Shown: positions 36,885 to 50,086 of the stretch, in pieces
Position numbering within the stretch: the stretch's first letter is position 1
Layout: every line of letters starts with the position of its first letter
Source of the DNA: Salvator merianae
Taxonomy: Eukaryota > Chordata > Lepidosauria > Squamata > Teiidae
NCBI GenBank assembly: GCA_003586115.2
Contig: QVOM02000112.1
Span: 53,031,638-53,095,637 of the forward strand
Reading direction: 5' to 3'
Length of the DNA: 64,000 bases
Notes under the pieces: model-generated
Database searches by the model: none
Told to the model about the DNA's origin: nothing
The model's input: the letters and a program-made list of their open reading frames with translations, nothing else
Translations under genes and position numbers: made by a program

Positions 36885-39800
36885 ATAGCCTTTTCTGTAA
36901 GAAATCAGAAGCCCAATAAGAGGTTCAGGCTGATTTATCTGGTGCTCCTTCACTAGAACTTCTTTTAAAAGTCACTAATGTATCAAATTTATTCAAATCT
37001 GAAACCAAAATAATGCATGTATTATAGGAGGGGTGGGAACTAAGTCCTGTGAAGAACACTGAGAAGAGGGAGGCAGCTTCCAGAAAAGAAGGATGTGGGG
37101 AGAAATGAGAATGATGTAAAAATGCCTAAAGGGCTCTTATATGCAAGAGGGGACAGGTTTGTTCTCTGTTGTCCTTAAGGGCAGGATTAGAAGTAGTGGA
37201 TCAAAAGTAAAGGCAGGCTAAGCACAGTTAACCAGCAAAGCAGTCTGCCTCAAACAGTAGCAAATTCACCAACGCTGGAGATTTTCTATTAAATGCTGGA
37301 TGGCCCTCTTCTGGGGATGCTTTAGCAGATTTATTCAATGATCAGTTGATTAGACAAAGCCTTTTCTGCACTTATCTGCCCGTAGTCAAAAGTGGGTGTT
37401 ACAGGGTTCTGACCACAGAAAAGCGTGGGCTGGAACAGTGGCATCTGCATGACAGTTCTGGTCCTGACCAGCCCTCACACACGTGCGGGCTTCGAGGTTA
37501 GGCTCCAAGCACTCTCAGGGCTAAGAGCAAAGATCCAACAAGGCTGCTGTCATGTTTCACTCAGCTTTGACAAGTAGGGTTGCAATTTGGAATACTCGCT
37601 TGTGACGAAACATAGTTGCTTTCAGAGACCATTAGCTGCAATTTCCTTCACTCTTATTTGGGAAAATAACTTTCACTATAAACATGTACAGGAATATGGT
37701 TGAGGTGCTATTGGCATAATACCTTCTAAATTTGAATTAAATATAGTGTGAGATTCCCATACTATCTTTAAAGTGTCGGCATGTTGCTGGGGAATCGGGT
37801 GTCCAGAATGGGCTCCATCAGTACAGCGTTGGCTCGAAACTTTGGAACTTCCCCTGCATCGTTGGTTTTCTCCTCATGACCAGTGTGTTCCCACAAGCTA
37901 TGCCCAGTGTTGTGTCAAGGTTGCCCACACTAGTCTGGCCTCCCACTTTGAGGGGAAATGCTGGCATTCTAAAGAGCCACCATTTTCCATGCTATCTTGA
38001 GATGCCCCAAATCTCAGTGTTGTAGTTTTTACAGCCAATCGCTGCTCTCCTCAAAGGAGGAACAGTTTATATTCAGAAATAAAGCATTTCATGTGTGATG
38101 AGTTGAAAACTCATGACAACTCTGTTCTGACCTCCAATAAAATAGAATGTCCTTGGGCAAGGTACCCTCTGCCTTATTTATTGGTGAGGAATGAGAACCC
38201 ACGGCAGCTTGGTAGGGATTGGCAGGTTCTGGAATGGCTGAGGTCACATGCCAAGCTGAGGAAGAAATCAGCCACGGGACTTTGCTGGCTCTGCATACCA
38301 TACTTGCTCACATGCTTATATGTCTTGGAGCTTACAAATCAGATGCCAGCTCGACTCAAGATTCACAAGGAACCTTCCTCCCATCCCCCCACCTTCCTCT
38401 GGCTGAAGTTTTCATCATTTCCCAGTTGGTACGGTATGCAAAATACACATTTAGCCAGTCTCCTAGCAAATTGGAATTCCTGTTCTTTTTGTGCAGTAGA
38501 ACAGTGATGATGCACAGGCTCTGTCAAAAGCAAGAAAATATATTAAATATTATCTCAGAAGTAGGGAAGCAATATTGGTACATATATACCAAATGACAGT
38601 ATTTTTCTTCCAGTTGAGTAGTTCAGCTGGCGTAACTGCTATTCTGTCTTTTCAATACAGACCTGCACACGTTAGAAACATTTCCACCCTTTTGATAACC
38701 AAGTTTGTTTATGTGTTATGCTGTGATTGTATTTTACATTTAAAGAAACTAGGCTCTCCAACGCTTCCTTTTTTCTTCCAGGGTGCTTCCAGACTGTAAG
38801 AGGCAATCACAGTTGTGACTTGCCACTCCTGCCAGACGCAGAAGGCAGTTGTGGGCTTTTACCTGTGTCTGCCAGCTCCTTTAGTTATCATCCATCTTGC
38901 AGGTAACTGGAAACCAGCCAAGTGCAGACCCACTTCTCTTTGTTTTGTTTTTCCACACCTGGCTGGCTTCTGGGTAGCTGCAGGTGTGATCATAACAGAA
39001 GAAGCCTGCAGCCTGGTAAACAGCATCACTATTATGGGAAACCTGGCATCATTGTCTGCTTTCCTATAATAGCAATGTTACAGGATATCACCCTGATAAC
39101 CTGGGATTATACTGGCAATGTCACAGTTACATGTGGCATTCCAAATATAGTCCTGGGAGAATCATGACTTTTATCCTCAATTATCCATGGAGACACTCGT
39201 ATAGTCAGCAGTAGGTCAGAGATTAGGACTGTGGAATAGAGGAGGCAGGACAGGATTGTGACTTTTTTTTTTTTCTTTCACCCATCCCAGTTATGATGCA
39301 GGTCACAGTGTATGCTGTCCCAGTTTGGGCAGGTAAAACCAGGCCTACAGTCTAGCACTCTGCCCTTCATTACTGCTCTGTAGTTTCATTGTACAAGTTA
39401 CTAATGCACAGGGGTAAGAGAGAAATTTAGTTTTAACAGTATTAGCTTCTGGATTCACAAACCTATCTGTTTAAAACTTTTTATATCATTCTTCATTGTT
39501 CTTTTGAGATAGTATTAAGAAAAAGAAAAGAAAACCAGAATAGTAATAACACCCAGTAAAAAAAGCAATAAACAGCCCAGTATTGACTCCATTAATAACC
39601 AGCAAATCCTTGGTTCCATACATACAGGCACCAGCAACATAATCAAGTGAGCTTCTGTTGTTTTGGGGGGTCAGGAGAGGTTTTTCCAAGCTGGAATCAA
39701 AGCTGGAAATGCCTGCCCTCTTCACACCATATGAATACTCAAAGGTGGCAACATGATTTATGGGGATCCTTATTCAGCTAAATATTTATGCAATCTTCTG

Positions 39801-42384
39801 TGAGATCAGGAGCACTAATTGCAGCTGCATAAAGCCAAACATACTTAAGATGCCATTTTCAGGTTCAGTGGGAGAAAAGAGCTGAAACTTCCTACTCCTT
39901 TAAAAATATCGGTTTGAGGAGGAGAAAAGAGCTTTTCCATGGTCAGATCTATCTCTGGGGAATTACATGGTTTCAGGTCCCCAGCCGTGGTAAGATAAAG
40001 TATGTATCCATTGCCCAGGAGTACAGGGCCTGAGGCAGTTGCCTTTGGTTGCTACTGCCAGGGAAGGTCCTATCCATGGCTATAGTTTCTTCACTGGGAA
40101 GCTTCCTTGGAAAGTTGAGTGGATATTTTAATAAATAAAATAATGAATGAGCAAATCAGAACTTTTGGATAGGGTTAAAGTAAGGCTGCATCCGCACAGC
40201 TGAAAATGGCCACATGAAAAAGACCCAAAGAGCATGGCATCTGCACATCACTACACTAATGGGGCCTGCCGCCTGCTCTAGAGAGAGATGTAGTGATATT
40301 ACCCATGATCCTAAGGCCCCAGAGTGCTGTGCCACAAAAGACAGGGCTCTGCCAAGGTATAGTCACCTCTTGCCCATAAAAATGAATATTGGCACCATGA
40401 CATATTGGTTGCAAGTACAGAGAACTTGACCAGAGAACCTGAATCTCTGTACTAGACCAAAATCCATTTCTTTGTTCACCAGTATCCATACTGGAAAGGA
40501 CAATCCTGAGTTTAAAAGGACAAGAAGGATTACAAAATATTCTTTCTCTGTTAAAACAAAAAGGCTTGGGCAAACATCTGTAGAAAGGCAAGAGTTGACT
40601 TAGAAGGTAACTCATTAAATGACTTAATGGTAGCTGATGTGATTTGAGGCAGAAGTGAAAGATAACTTTAAAATCTATTTGGCTTCCTTGACCAACCTAT
40701 TGTTAACACTAAATTTGGTACACATCTGGAGAGCTTTTCACTAAGAGTTCAAGCAGCTGCACTGAAACTTGCTTGCAGACTTGTTCAAACCAGACACTGG
40801 TCTTTGCTTAAGGTAAAGTCACCTATTCAAGCTCATTAACCAGTCCAAAGGTGAGTTCCTTCAAATAAGCACAGTAGGAGGGAACTCCAAATATAGACAT
40901 CAATGAAACATCAGTGACACAAGCGCTACATCACTTTTCCCCTCCCCTTCACATTTTTCTGCTAGAACTTGTTCATAGATTGCCATTAATACAGCCATTC
41001 AGTCCCATCCCTGGGCAGAACCAAAGATTAGGGACAACTTCCAGGTTCCAGATGTGCATAAAGATGCATATCAGGAGTAGCTAGATATAAGTTTTCACCC
41101 CCTTGTCACCGACTGCTTAAGCTGCTGTCATTTTGAAGCTCCTGCTGCTGTCTTTCTGCTTCAGCCCAAAGCAGATCCACTTACCTGAAGTTTGATCTGG
41201 GCCTTGGGTAGGGTGCAGAGCCAAAGAATTTTGGCTTGCTACAATTTGCTACAGAGTTGCACTCTCCTGGAGCTTGACAACTCTGCCTGAAGAACTGTAC
41301 TGAACTGCAGAGCTTCCTCAGCATCAAATCCATGCTTTCAACCTCCCTTCACCTATGACAGTGAGAACCGGCTGCTCCTGGTCAAACTAGAGTCACCTTT
41401 TACTAGAATAGGGCAGATTTTCCCTTCTATCCCCTTATTTGACCCCTTGTGCATGTTCAGTATGCTGCAAGGAGGGGGAACTCTACCTTTCTGTTCATAG
41501 GAACTACAGCTATTCTGTAGTTTGACAGCTTGCCTCTCTGTCTCTCAGCTGATTATTAAAAGCTGTCATTTTTGTTTTTTCATGCAGGTTTTAATAAAGT
41601 TTTCTTTCTGATTTTATTTGATCTTTGTCCCTAAGTATTTTTCTTGTCCCCTGACTATTCTACTGTGAAATTACCATGCCAGTTTATCATTTTTAAAACC
41701 TTAGCGTTAAGATCCCATTGAGCTCTTGCTGCCTGAGTGAACTATTTCCCATCACAACCAGTATTCCCAGTGCATGGCTCATAACAGTGGCAAACATTCT
41801 CAAAAGCAGCCTTTTTGTGGAGTGGCAAGGCCCATGCCAAGAGAGCTTGCTGCCATCATTTGCTCCTGCTGCCACTGTTTAGGAGGATGGTGGCAGCATG
41901 AGTAACTTACTAGCTCTGTATTCTGATCAACGCTATTATGGGACACACAGAAAATCTCTTACTTCCAGGGCCACTTCCTGTATACCTGTTAATAGGGCCA
42001 GCTGGAAACTTTGATGCCAGGAAACTTTTGATCCCTGGTTTTGAGGTTTGTGAGACTGGGAAGTGGAGTGTCTGTGGTTGTCGTGCCTGCTGGCTCTGGG
42101 GATAGAGCAAGCACTCCAGACCAGATGGGGCCATCTTCTGCCTTAGTCTCTTATAATTAAGTAGGTGTTTTCCTTTCAGATATGATAGAGGGGAGGGATT
42201 CAGTAAAATCCCTCATAATCAGCATTTCTGTGAGCTGCAAGCCATGGAGTACTTATTGCACATCTTGTTATGTTAGGGACCACCTAAAATTCAATAATTA
42301 AGTGACCTGGTTGCCCTAATTCGGGGATAATGGGCACCTTATATGCTTGTATCTACTCACACATAGATATAGCAGTGCAGGCAA

Positions 42385-42560
42385 GTGGCAATGGCTCTAC
42401 CTCCATAGCAGAGGAGCTGCCTGGAAATTGGAGGATCATAAGTTCTGTCCCTGGCATCTCCCCAGAAGATGGTAATGTCAAAACACTTTTGTAGGTGCTA
42501 AGAAAACTACATGGTTTTCTCAATGGTACCTGACATCAGTAACAATTTCAAATTAAAGAT
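42385..42560 (+). mobile_element. tRNA-derived SINE (diverged)
   Basis: The body segments AAAACACTTTTGTAGGTGCT and AAGAAAACTACATGGTTTTC match the SINE at 35205. The upstream part GGAGGATCATAAGTTCTGTC stands where the B-box is expected. It sits about 50 bp before the 5S-derived SINE. Confidence 0.6.
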
Positions 42561-42609
42561 TAACAAGCCCCCATATGGAAATCAGGAAAAGAGAATATAA
42601 ATAAGTGTC

Positions 42610-42840
42610 TCAGCAGGTGCACTGCTTAACCAACTTTAGCTGATCTTGAGAAGCTAAGCAAAGTTTAGTACTTGGATGAAAGACCATCAGGTAATCCTAG
42701 GGCTATAGGCCAGACTACGAAGTGGAAAAACATTCCAGAAGGGTCAGTGGCAAACTGCTTTTATGCTGTGGTCAAAAAGCCTGCATGGATGTAGTCACCA
42801 GGAGGTTGAGTTCAACTCCAAGGTGTCTTTACCTTTACAT
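42610..42840 (+). mobile_element. 5S rRNA-derived SINE
   Basis: The 5' part follows 5S rRNA through its internal RNA polymerase III promoter. AGAAGCTAAGCA (A-box) is followed by TTTAGTACTTGGATGAAAGACC (C-box region; listed here only for its key bases) and then a terminal GGGCTATAGGC. The 3' body (GGCAAACTGCTTTTATG and then a GTTGAGTTCAACTCCAAGG tail) is typical of 5S-derived SINEs reported from squamates. It is diverged from functional 5S rRNA at many positions, so it is not an rRNA gene. Confidence 0.82.
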
Positions 42841-42975
42841 AAATTAGTGTAAAACTCCATGAGAGAAGAAATTATCATTTTGTCTTATTGCTCAGAAGCC
42901 ATATTTTACATACTGTAGTCTTTGCTGTAGTTCTTCTTGGCTGTTGACTAAAACACAGTTTATCTCTTTGCTCAG

Positions 42976-43104
42976 AACCCCCAGACCCTCCAGAAATAGA
43001 AATCCGGGAAGTGCGAGCACGCAGCATTGCCCTCAGGTGGACTATGGGCTTTGATGGAAATAGTCCAATCACAGGCTATGATATTGAATGCAAGAACAAG
43101 ACTG
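42976..43104 (+). CDS. DSCAM: DSCAM exon: first half of fibronectin type III domain 1
   Basis: This 129-nt exon is phase 1 at both ends: its first two bases complete a Glu codon and its last base opens an Asp codon. The peptide begins [13 protein letters not shown], a typical proline-rich FNIII A-strand. It continues with [19 protein letters not shown], which has the conserved B-strand tryptophan and C-strand tyrosine, and ends IECKNKT. NKT is an N-glycosylation sequon; human DSCAM has an equivalent N-x-S/T there from memory. The acceptor is TTGCTCAG and the donor GTAAGA. Being symmetric and a multiple of three, the exon could be skipped without shifting the frame, but this would remove half of the domain. 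The [13 protein letters not shown] text fits DSCAM rather than DSCAML1. Confidence 0.97.
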
Positions 43105-44239
43105 GTAAGATTATGTTGGGGATTGTTGACTTATAGCTTTGAATAGTTTCCTGGAACTGAGATTTCTTTAAGTTGAAAATCATGGCTCTCACTTCTGCTC
43201 TCTTTCCTGTGAATGTGGTCACATATTTTGTAACTTCTTCTGTCAAGAATGCATCTCATATTTCAGTGGGTGGAAAGGAAAACAAAGGCAAGATTATGCT
43301 ACCTTTAAGGTATTCTTGAATGTCTGCAAATTGTATGTTTTTGGTATATACTGTGTTTTCTGTCAGCTCATTAAATTATTGTAAAATGAATAGAAGGATG
43401 GAAAAGTTTTGCCATACTCTTTTAATCAAGGCTTGTTCACTAGATATAGCTATCAGAGGAGCATAAAAAGCTACCTTACTGCTTTGATTTGAGCATGACT
43501 CTTCTGTGAAGGTATGGATATGTCCCCAAATGTAAAGATCCTGAGAAAATGGTGTGTGTGGGGGGGGAGAGGTTGCTACCTGTTACTATTAGGACATCAG
43601 ACTGGGTGGTAAGCAAAGTTACCAGGGAAGATAAATTCTAAAGGGAAGAAATCCATCTCTCTCTTCTAGTTCAAATTCCTGATCTGGTGGAAAAAAGTTT
43701 TAATTAGAGAGACTCACGCTGTTTGAAGGTCTAAATTGCTATACCTAGTATGAAATTTCCATCTTAATAAAAGTAATCCTCAGATTATCAATGTTGTTCC
43801 AAGCCTGAGATATTGTATCTGAAGCAGGTTGAGTACTCTAAAACTGTTAAAAATGCTATTTGTTACAGTTTGTCAAAAGAACCACTGTTTGTAGTTTCAA
43901 CTTAAGTAGAATGCTAGCATTTTTAAAACAAAAACATGCGCTGTATAGGTTTCCTAAAGTGCTATTCTTAATAAGAACACTAGATGGCATGCCATGCAAA
44001 GTGCACCATAAACTTGTGACTGTTGTATGCTGTTAGTGAACTTGACACAAATGTATTTAAGAATTGCTAGGCTTGTTGAGGTGTGTGTGCTTTATAAGTC
44101 TTACTCAGTGTAGATGTGATATTTGCAAGGAACAGAGTAAATGAAAGTTGTAATTGCAGTAAGCTCCCCCAAATCACAAAATTGTAGAGATACACACATA
44201 CATAAAAAAAAATGGTTTGGTTTGGTTCAAGTTTATTCT

Positions 44240-44390
44240 ATTCTATTCTATTTATTTATTTCCATATTTATCCCACCCTATATCCAAAGGACTCAGGGTG
44301 GATTATAGCAAATATGAACAAAATGTAAAATGAACACACTAAAAACAATAACAGTGACTGAAAATGGGAAGGGAAAGCTGTTTCCTTAGC
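44240..44390 (-). mobile_element. L2/CR1-like LINE 3' end
   Basis: CTATTTATTTATTTCCATAT followed by TATCCCACCCTATATCC and ACTCAGGGTGGATTATAGC is the usual antisense 3' end of reptile L2/CR1-like LINEs. Only the UTR part is kept. Confidence 0.6.
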
Positions 44391-44730
44391 CAGTTCAAAT
44401 CGAACTGAACTGCACTGAATTCAGTTTCAACTTGAACTAGGTTGAACAAGCCTGACCCAGTTGGAGTTGAAACATTGAACAGGTTTGTGTCTTTTTATTT
44501 TTACAATTTGCACTAAAATTTACTTTTAAAAACACTTTTTAAAGGATTATTGATTTGAACTCAAGCATGTTCAAATCCAACTGTGATGTTCAACCCATTC
44601 GTACAAACACTCCCATGGTCCAGTTTGGTTCAAACTGGTCCCATTAAATGGGGGCTTAATTCAGTTTGAGTTCAAACTGGTTGAATCATGCTGATCAATT
44701 TGAACAGGTTTGAACCCAAATCCGTTTGTT
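44390..44730. repeat. GTTCAA/TTGAAC-rich repeat
   Basis: About ten occurrences of GTTCAA or its complement TTGAAC lie within roughly 340 bp, in both orientations, mostly as variants of GGTTCAAACTGG and TTTGAACAGG. No clean tandem unit or defined ends were found. It may be a MITE interior or an ancient expanded motif. Confidence 0.55.
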
Positions 44731-45701
44731 AATCTCTACAAAAATGTATGCAAGATAATATTTTTTAAAAATGCAAACAGCTATAACAGGAAAGTTGTAA
44801 ACAATGAGAGAGTTTTTCTCAGAGTTCTACAGACATTCAAATCCAATTCAAATATTTTTAAAAAATCATATAATGCAGGCTTGTCAGGATTGAATCATTT
44901 CATGTGACCACAAGCCCTTAATATGGAAATCAGCACATTAAGGTGATAGGTTAGAAGAGTTCATCCCTTGAATCCTACAGTAGCTCTTCAAAAACAGGGA
45001 CATTTTGACATAAAGAGATATTAGATCACATGCACACACAGAGTGGAAATCTGAAATGATCCTATACCACCAGAACTCTGGTATGTGCCTTTTTTGAATA
45101 TCTGAGCCAGCTTATATGCAAGTGCTCTTCTTTCTCCTAAGACTAATCCTTTCTGTATGAGTTCAAAGTGTTGTTTGTGATGCTTCTAACATGCTGGAGG
45201 CAAGTAGCACAGCAGCATTTATCACTGCAGATGTCCCATGACAATTAAGGCCAATGAATCCTCAGGTTCTATGAGCCTTCTAGACCTAATGCAAGTTCAG
45301 GCAGAGGTCTCCTTAAGAGTTAGGCAGACTCTTTCAGGGCCAAGGCAAGAAGCCATAGTCCATTCATATGAACCAGAGGTTCAAACTGGTAAGGTGGCCC
45401 ATAGTTAAAACCATAGTTAAAAATGTGGAGCAGTAACAGAAGCCAGAGAGGCCAAATAATGAGAACTAGGATACATGTCTGGACATTTGGTCATCATTTG
45501 TCTAAATCGGCCTCCACATGCAGTAAAAAAAGTGTCTTAGAGGTGGTAGTTTCTGCATACTAGTGCTGCTAGTCCACACAAAAGGCTAGAAAATGCACTC
45601 TAAAAAGCATTTAATGTGGATTAGATACAGGATGGAAACACTAGCATCCCCATACTGCCTACATTCAACCCACTCTTTTCATGTGTGCAGGTCCAGCCTA
45701 A

Positions 45702-45970
45702 GGGCTCTTCCGTACTTACCTCACTTAGAACAGATTAACAAATCTGCTCCAGCCTGTTCCAGAGCAAGCACAGCAGATTCTGTCTGCATCTTGGGTGGGG
45801 CACTATCTGTTCCAGACCAATGCTGGTCTGTACCATGCAAACCATACTTCTACTGCAAGTGCCAGACACCCTTTGGCTCATGTCTCCATTGCTCAAAGTC
45901 ATGTCTGCTGCAGGAGAATGGGGCTGAACTAACTGCGAGTTGAGGTTTCAAAGATGATATTTGAAGCTTA
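45702..45970. mobile_element. DNA-element family member, left end recognised
   Basis: The left end GGGCTCTTCCGTACTTACC follows a TAA triplet and is next to an imperfect hairpin (AGAACAGATTAACAAATCTG). A right terminus was not found, so it may be truncated. Confidence 0.5.
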
Positions 45971-48900
45971 CTTAAGGCCTAAGTTTCTCTATAAAGCATA
46001 ATATGAATTTCCCTTCCCTCTTCCCTTTTCTCTCCTTTTTTTCTTTCTACCCCCAAGCGTATGTAAAATCCCCCTCTAAAATAGTAGCAATAGTAATAAT
46101 AATAGTAATAATGGGCTAATAGCAGAAACAACTCATCACTATGGGATCTGAAGTTGAAGACCAGAGTTAGACTGGCAATTGAGCAAAAGTTCCAGGCTTA
46201 GAATCCTATTAAGGCATGAATCCTACCAAGGCATGAATCCAGGAGATTCAAGATAGTAATAGCCATAGGCTGCAAGGTGGAGAGAAACAGATCTAGAGGT
46301 GTGCACAAGAACTCTGAGTAAAGTGTATGTTTTAATGTAATATGTATCTGGACAGCACCTTAAAAACAAATTGCCTTTCTGGCAGGCAGTATCTAATCCC
46401 AGGTATCTAGGTAGTTTAACTTTACCTAGATTAGGAGTTACATTTTCAGATTCTGCCAATAACGGAAGATCTGAAGGGAAGATCTGAAGGGCTGTTGTGG
46501 TACCACAAGGTGTGATGTTTGCCACCAGCTTGGATGGTTTCAAAAAAAGATGGTTTAGACTAATTCATGGCAGTCAAGGCTATTAATGGCTATTAGCTCT
46601 GGTGGCAGTGGGAGGTTGTATGCCTCTAAAGGACAGCTGCTGGGAGGGCAAGCAGAGCAAGCTATGTGCTCATGTTCTGTAGGTGGGCTTCCTTTGTAGC
46701 TGGTTGTCCATTGTGAGAGCAGACTGCTGGACTAGATGTGCTATGGGTTCAATCCAGTGGGGCACTTACATTTTTATGGTATATAGGACATTTTTATGAA
46801 GGACTGCACAAATAGGTTTTCCTCATTATTTCTTATTTTGTCAATTATAGAGTAGCCTCCCAAAAAAGATTCTCATGTTAATACTCATCAGACCTGGCAG
46901 CCATATGACCTCTCCATGTTTCTTTTGGATGATATCTGTGTGCAGGTGTTGTACAATATAACTCTTTTTGTGTATTTAAATTTTTGAGGTTCCTTAAAGT
47001 TTCATGCGTCCTGTGGAAGGTGAACCTTCTTATTAAACGCACCCTACCTTATACTTTTTTGTATAAAAAATCTGGAGTTTTTGGAATTCTAATGACCAGT
47101 AGTTTACCAGCAATTCATCTTCCATTCTTATTATTTTAATGTGTAAATAATCTCCAGTAATTTATTGGATACAATACTCATAATATGAATATGACAATAA
47201 ATCAAATCAAGTATGATCTTCATTAAGAGACCTTCAGATGCATTGTGTGGCTTTATAAATCTAGTAATAAATAAATAATAAATAAAACACTTCAAATTCC
47301 TTGTGCTTGCTTTTTGAGCTGCTAAAAACTAGTTTAAGCAAGAGGAGCTTAAAAGTACTTATGTAAATTTTGGGTAGATTGTTTAAATATAGGCCGGCTG
47401 GTTCATGTTGGACCTGCTATGTTATCTGTTCATGTTTATTAGCAGTAGCAATTTCTACTCAACAGCCAAGTGTTGCATTAGTTTCTGTCCATGTCTTCAG
47501 GATGTCTTGCTTGTCTTTAACATTATATAAATCATGGATATTTCTTTATAGTGTATATCTAGCAAGAAGTGCACAGTCAGATGTGTTCTGTAATCAATAA
47601 TATACTCATTATTTTATGATGGAGCTGTTTGGATAATAACAGGCATGATCATGCCTAGTAGCACAACGCAGAACAGAGGAATAATGGTTCAACAGGTAAT
47701 TTTTGCCACAGCAGAATGCTTACTTCTTACTCCAAATTTTATTTTAGATGGAATTCAGCGAAAACCAAAACATCTTAAATTGAGGAATTTCCACACTTGT
47801 TTTTGCACTTGTTTGATGCTAAGACTTGGCTCATCTGGGCCATACAGTCAAGTGTAAACACTTTAATTGACTTTAAGAACTATAAGAGATCATAGAATTA
47901 TCAGGAAATTATAGAAGGCATCTATTCCAATTCCCTAATTACTTCACTGATAGCAGAAGAAAATGTTCTACTCAGAACAGTTGCTTGCAGAGAAGAAAGA
48001 GAAGGGCAGGTTTGAAATGGCACCTCGTCTCTCTTCTTGTTCCCTTCCCTTCCCCTTTCCTCCCCCCCAAACTTTATCTGCTGTATTTCTTTGAAAATAG
48101 TGCAAAGAAAGGGATGATTGGTGAGTGATTTCCCATCATGGGAAACTCCATCAGGAGGTAGTAGTATTTATGTTGCTGTCTTAGATGGGAGTAGGGCTGC
48201 TTCATGGGTGGAGGGCAGCCCGCTGGCATGTGCTGAAGGCAAGCATCAGCAAACTTTTGCTAGTGTACAGGAGCTTCTTCAGAACAGAGAAGTCCCATTT
48301 TGGTAACAGCCACTTGTTGTTACTTCTTTGTAACAGAATGTTGGTCCCATTTGCCCCTAGCATGTGGGCATAGAGTTGTGAGGTTGTAGCTATGTTTGCT
48401 GTTTCCATGCTGTGTAGACACATCCTTAAGCACAAACTAATCCCATGCCAACAGCAGATTCTGGCCTTGAATGATCCAGTAGCTCCAGAAGCCCCTGTAG
48501 CCTGGGCATTCTGCCATTTCTGTGGACACACAGGACTTAGTTCTCCTGGTGACAGTCAGTGCATTATGTGTTAGAGGTGGTATTATTTAAATTGTCGTAG
48601 AATGAGTTAAGGTAAGATAAAAGATGAGAAAGTAATTGCCATTGGTGTGTGTGTGGGGGGGGGAGAAATTCAAAGAGACTCATGGGAAAGTTTAGAGCAG
48701 GTGTGTGGATTACATCAAAGCCTCATTTGCCCTAGGCAAAAACAGGTAAAAAGTAACAGCCTCTTAGGTGTTCCACGTCCACCCATCACAGGAGCTGTAG
48801 ATTAGCCCAATTTGGCAGGCTGCAGTTTGAGCACCCCCCTTTTAGAGACAGATCCTCTGTGACAGATAGATTTCTGCCTAGAATGCTAAGTTGGAATGCT

Positions 48901-49084
48901 GCTTGCATTTCTTAAGATGCTGCTAACTTTTAATTAACCATAAAGCTTTTAGAATAGATCTACTGCTGTGCCTGGTTCTTGCTGTGAAAAGACTGGGACA
49001 AGTATGAACTTTTTTTCTCCCCCTAAGTCTACTCTAGTTTTAATCAATTTTCTTTCACCTTTCCACTGCAACTGTTTAGGTTCA

Positions 49085-49375
49085 TCTGTTGTAACTGTTC
49101 AGTCGTTCTGTCATATCTGACTCTTTGTGACCCCATGGATCACAGCACACCAGGCCCTTCTCTTCTCCACTGTCTCCTGAAGTTTGCCCAGGCTCATGTC
49201 TATTACTTCCATGACACTATCTCTCTCTCTTTTTCTCTCTCCTCCTCTGCCTCCCCTTCTCCTTTTGCCTTCAATCTTTCTCAGTTTCAGGGTTTTTCCC
49301 CAATAAGTCCTGTTTTCTCATTATGTGGCCAAAGTATTTGAGCTTCAGCTTCAGTATTTGTCCTTCCAGTGTCTA
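49085..49375 (-). mobile_element. BovB LINE, 3' end fragment
   Basis: On the minus strand it gives LKLKLKYFGHIMRKQDLLG and then, after decayed sequence, RAWCAVIHGVTKSQ. These are the C-terminal blocks of the BovB polymerase. The + strand text GACTCTTTGTGACCCCATGG is the antisense signature of BovB tails known from ruminants and squamates. The reading frame is broken. BovB is known for repeated horizontal transfer, with squamates as a major host group. Confidence 0.85.
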
Positions 49376-50086
49376 ACCCTCCTCTCCAACTGAAAGGATT
49401 GCTTTCCTTTCTTTAGCATCATGATATTTTGAAAGTGAGAGGCACTTTTATCTCTTTTAGGAACCTTCTTTGGAAGCTCTGGATCATACTGATCCAGAAT
49501 GGTGTTGTGAGAGACTGAGAACTTATCCCCACTTACCTTTGGGGGCACCTTCAAAATGCTCTTAGGTGCTATGTTTCTGCATGTAGTAGTATGAGGTGAC
49601 TCATGCAAGTCTACCACTCCATTTGAGGCTGTGATCACCCTCCAAGTGCATGTTGTGAAGGATATGATTTCCATTTCAGACAAAACCTGGATCCCAAAAC
49701 ATGACCGTGTTCAAAGTCCACAGTTGACTGGAGTTCTCAGATTTCAAAGTGTGAATTAAGAGCACTAAGCCAACAATCACATGCTTTGCCAAAAATTAAG
49801 CATGCAGTTGTCTCTATAAACATGACATGTGATCAAGCCAAACCATGAAAAATGTCCAAACTAAACTGAATGTTCACAGACTAAGCACATGGTTTGGTCA
49901 GTCTGCAGAAGCATTGCATATGACCCCAACAAAGAATCCAGAAGTCCACAAACTAAGGATGCCATAGATCAACCTGAGTGTTTTGCAGGGAGTTTGGCCT
50001 ATTCTCCAAATTCTGATGGACCTTGAGAGAACAAATTCCAGTGGTCTGAAACTGAACACATTCAAATGAAATGACCTGGTTTGAGA

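Noticed and set aside
38091..38596. Two overlapping open frames of 138 and 125 codons
   Set aside because: No known domain and no flanking acceptor/donor fitting DSCAM phase; not an exon.
42610..42840. 5S rRNA gene
   Set aside because: Only part of 5S is present, with many substitutions and a SINE tail; it is a derived retroposon.
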